Shown piece by piece: positions 32,820 to 34,551 of a stretch of 34,551 bases of DNA. Below the pieces are notes generated by a model. It saw nothing but the letters and a program-made list of their open reading frames with translations. It was not told where the DNA came from and ran no database searches. The number at the start of each line of letters is the position of its first letter. Within the stretch, counting starts at the first letter, position 1. Made by a program: the position numbers and the translations under genes. The DNA lies in contig BAYV01000020.1 in assembly GCA_000710935.1 (NCBI GenBank), positions 1 to 34,551 of the forward strand. Reading direction: 5' to 3'. The DNA comes from Iodidimonas nitroreducens (GTDB lineage Bacteria; Pseudomonadota; Alphaproteobacteria; Sphingomonadales; Rhodothalassiaceae).

Positions 32820-34551
32820 ATGCCGACCGCAGCCCTTTACGCTCGTTACTCCTCCGACAACCAGCGTGACGCCTCGATAGAGGACCAACTGAGAATCTGT
32901 CGCGAGCGCGCGGAGCGCGAAAGGTGGCGCATCGTCGACAGCTACAGCGATCGTTCGATTTCAGGCGCGAGCCTGATCCGGCCAGGTATCCAGGCGCTTC
33001 TGCAGGACGCGCAGGCCCGGCGCTTCGATATTGTGCTCGCCGAATCGCTCGACCGCATCTCCCGCGATCAGGAGGATATCGCCGGCGTCTACAAACGCCT
33101 CACCTTCGCCGGGGTGCGCATGGTGACGCTCTCCGAAGGCGACATCAGTGAGCTCCATATCGGCCTCAAGGGCACGATGGGGGCGCTGTATCTCAAGGAC
33201 CTCGCCGACAAGACGCGCAGAGGCTTGCGCGGCCGGGTCGAAGACGGCAAGTCGGGAGGCGGGAATTCTTACGGCTATCGCGTCGTGCGCCGGACCGGCC
33301 CCGACGGTGAGCCGGAACGCGGCGAGCGTGAGATCGATCCGGCGGAAGCTGCGATAGTGCGCCGCATCTTCGCCGACTATGCAGCCGGCAAGTCGCCGCG
33401 CCAAATCGCCCATGAGCTGAATGCCGAAGGCATTTCCGGTCCCCGCGGCAAGGGATGGGGACCGAGCACGCTATTCGGCAATGTGAAGCGCGCCAACGGC
33501 GTGCTCAACAACGAGCTTTACATAGGCAGGCTCGTCTGGAACCGCCAGCGCTTTCTCAAGGATCCGGATACGGGCAAGCGTGTCGCGCGCCCAAACCCTA
33601 AAGAGGAGTGGATCATCCAGGAGGTCCCGGAGTTGCGCATCATCTACGATGAACTTTGGGCCAAGGTGAAGGCGCGCCAAACCGCGATCCGCGAGCGCTA
33701 TGTCAAGAATGGAGGCAACGGCCTTACCGCAACGCGCCGCACGCGCTACCTCTTCTCCGGCCTCATCAAATGCGCCGAGTGCGGGGGCGGCTATTCCATT
33801 GTCTATCGAGGTCAGTTCGGCTGCTCGACGGTGAAGAACAAGGGGACGTGCTCGAACCATACCCGGATCACGCGTGAGGAGCTGGAGACCCGCGTCCTCA
33901 ACGCCCTGCGCAATCATCTGATGAAGCCGGAACGCTTCCACGCGTTCTGTGAAGAGTATACCCGTGAGATCAACCGCCTGCGGATGGAAGCGTCTACAGG
34001 AATCGCCGCCAAAGGGGCGGAACTGAAGAAGGTTGAAGGGGGAATCCGCAAGATCATCGACGCGATCAAGGAAGGCTATCGTACGCCAGGTATGAAGGAA
34101 GAGCTGTTTGAACTTGAAGATCGTAAGGCGCGTCTGACGGAGGAACTCGCCCAGGCGGAAGAGCCGCCAACGCTACTGCACCCCAACATGGCGCATGAGT
34201 ACCGCAAGCGCATCGATGGTCTGTTTACGGCACTCGAAGACGAGCGTACTCGGCTTGAAGCCAGCGACGATATCCGGGCGCTGGTCGGCCGCATTATCGT
34301 TTCGGCCGGCGAGGATGGTAAAGCGGACCTATGGCTGGAGGGGGACCTTGCCGGCATTCTGACGCTGGCGGCCGGCAAAAAAACACCCGCCCATCCGGAG
34401 GACGAGCGGGTGCTGACATCGGTGGTTGCGGGGACATACAGCCGTCGATATCGGCAAAACGAAAAAAGCGGCCCGGATGGGGCCGCTATTTCCGCAGCAC
34501 CTGGGGTGCTGACATCGATGGTTGCGGGGGTAGGATTTGAACCTACGACCT
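32820..34551 (+). CDS. Large serine recombinase (integrase), frame open to window end
   Basis: This is the likely integrase of the element. From the ATG at 32820, with GAGG 9 bases upstream, the frame stays open for 577 codons and runs off the window. The resolvase domain starts ALYARYSSDNQRDASIEDQL, with Ser11 as catalytic residue; ESLDRISRDQEDIAGVYKRL and GALYLKDLADKTRRGLRGRV follow. Next come the recombinase domain (about 150-290), a zinc ribbon starting CAEC (318-321) with GCSTVKNKGTCSN, and a coiled-coil (about 370-470). The last codons read antisense through two tRNA-end repeats (VLTSVVAG, then VLTSMVAGVGFEPTT) and into tRNA-fMet. The real stop must lie in flanking DNA beyond the window. 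Confidence 0.9.
   Translation, partial: MPTAALYARYSSDNQRDASIEDQLRICRERAERERWRIVDSYSDRSISGASLIRPGIQALLQDAQARRFDIVLAESLDRISRDQEDIAGVYKRLTFAGVRMVTLSEGDISELHIGLKGTMGALYLKDLADKTRRGLRGRVEDGKSGGGNSYGYRVVRRTGPDGEPERGEREIDPAEAAIVRRIFADYAAGKSPRQIAHELNAEGISGPRGKGWGPSTLFGNVKRANGVLNNELYIGRLVWNRQRFLKDPDTGKRVARPNPKEEWIIQEVPELRIIYDELWAKVKARQTAIRERYVKNGGNGLTATRRTRYLFSGLIKCAECGGGYSIVYRGQFGCSTVKNKGTCSNHTRITREELETRVLNALRNHLMKPERFHAFCEEYTREINRLRMEASTGIAAKGAELKKVEGGIRKIIDAIKEGYRTPGMKEELFELEDRKARLTEELAQAEEPPTLLHPNMAHEYRKRIDGLFTALEDERTRLEASDDIRALVGRIIVSAGEDGKADLWLEGDLAGILTLAAGKKTPAHPEDERVLTSVVAGTYSRRYRQNEKSGPDGAAISAAPGVLTSMVAGVGFEPTT
34377..34412 (-). terminator. Terminator-like hairpin inside the recombinase 3' end
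   Basis: Read on the minus strand, CACCCGC (34406-34412) and GCGGGTG (34384-34390) form a 7-bp stem with a 15-base loop, followed directly by seven Ts (34377-34383). It looks like an intrinsic terminator for a transcript coming from tRNA-fMet, yet lies within the recombinase frame on the other strand (the AAAAAAA run encodes the Lys-Lys before TPAHPED). It partly overlaps the first tRNA-end repeat. Confidence 0.6.
34408..34433. repeat. Direct repeat copy 1: inner tRNA-end/attachment-site scar
   Basis: This 26-base unit, GGGTGCTGACATCGG followed by TGGTTGCGGGG, differs by one base (G at 34422) from the copy at 34504-34529, 96 bases away. Its last 11 bases are the antisense of the tRNA-fMet 3' end (CCCCGCAACCA). 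It has no tRNA body behind it, so it looks like a leftover attachment-site end inside the element. Confidence 0.7.
34462..34487 (-). terminator. Intrinsic terminator of tRNA-fMet
   Basis: On the minus strand AGCGGCCC (34480-34487), a 5-base loop and GGGCCGCT (34467-34474) form an 8-bp stem, followed by a T-run complementary to the A-run at 34462-34467. It lies 31 bases beyond the tRNA 3' end, the usual place for a tRNA terminator. It sits inside the recombinase frame on the opposite strand, between the two direct repeats. Confidence 0.75.
34504..34529. repeat. Direct repeat copy 2: probable attachment site at the tRNA-fMet 3' end
   Basis: This copy spans the junction between the tRNA 3' end (from 34519) and the sequence just downstream of it. 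It matches copy 1 at 34408-34433 in 25 of 26 positions. A perfect inverted repeat CAGCACC-TGG-GGTGCTG (34495-34511) abuts it and could be a recombinase-binding arm. It is the best candidate for the right attachment site; the crossover point inside it is unknown. Confidence 0.65.
34519..34551 (-). tRNA. Initiator tRNA-fMet, 3' part only
   Basis: The minus strand reads AGGTCGTAGGTTCAAATCC followed by TACCCCCGCAACCA, which is the variable loop, T-arm (GTAGG-TTCAAAT-CCTAC) and acceptor end with encoded CCA of an alphaproteobacterial initiator tRNA. The T-stem pairs perfectly. The anticodon and D arms lie beyond the window, so the identity rests on the 3' third. The gene is probably intact because the integration event kept or restored its 3' end. 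Confidence 0.85.

Noticed and set aside
1-34551. CRISPR array or insertion sequence
   Set aside because: No regularly spaced repeats and no transposase gene were seen on either strand.

Overview
The window is GC-rich DNA from an alphaproteobacterium. It is most likely the right-hand part of an integrative and conjugative element (ICE) inserted at the 3' end of an initiator tRNA gene. The clues are the last 33 bases, which match the 3' end of an alphaproteobacterial tRNA-fMet on the minus strand; a large serine recombinase pointing into it; and a trb-type mating apparatus with TraG, a VirD2-like relaxase, TraF and the DUF2840/DUF2285/DUF736 proteins that accompany such elements in Rhizobiales-like bacteria. 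The genus cannot be fixed from this sequence.

Layout. 1-8193 (minus): a tightly packed traG-copG-trbB-C-D-E-J-L operon, with trbL cut by the window edge. 8482-9495 (plus): an unrecognised exported protein. 9549-12246: a compact mercury resistance cassette, merT-merP-merA on the minus strand and merR divergent, with a textbook 19-bp-spacer MerR promoter. 12297-15721 (minus): relaxase, a 239-bp gap holding a possible oriT, traF, a DUF2840 gene and a small excisionase-like HTH gene. 15834-16656: a DUF2285 gene broken by a one-base frameshift. 16940-21828 (minus): DUF736, ParB-like, a PP-loop (PAPS-reductase-like) protein, a small conserved-looking protein and an ArdC-type antirestriction protein, separated by unusually strong hairpins. 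21829-22335: noncoding DNA with at least eight hairpins.

22336-32350 is a second metal-resistance cargo. A MerR-family sensor plus YnfA (minus) stands divergent to a rightward operon: a Cys/His-rich exported peptide, czcC, czcB, czcA, a PII-like protein, a Zn/Cd/Pb-type P1B ATPase and an isochorismatase-fold protein. The shared promoter again has a 19-bp spacer with a central dyad. Cytoplasmic metal would be sensed by the MerR protein, moved to the periplasm by the P-type ATPase and expelled by the CzcCBA tripartite pump. CzcA lacks one of the three acidic residues considered essential in the best-studied homologue, and the isochorismatase-like protein has Ser where the catalytic Cys belongs.

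32611-34551 is the integration end: a small basic protein and a serine recombinase whose reading frame has no stop before the window edge. It reads antisense through two tRNA-end repeats and into tRNA-fMet itself. Each repeat is accompanied by a minus-strand terminator-like hairpin, which suggests the integrase C terminus has been built from successive attachment-site captures. The most unusual items are this integrase/tRNA fusion, the hairpin-rich noncoding DNA next to ardC, and the ardC/PP-loop/ParB module.
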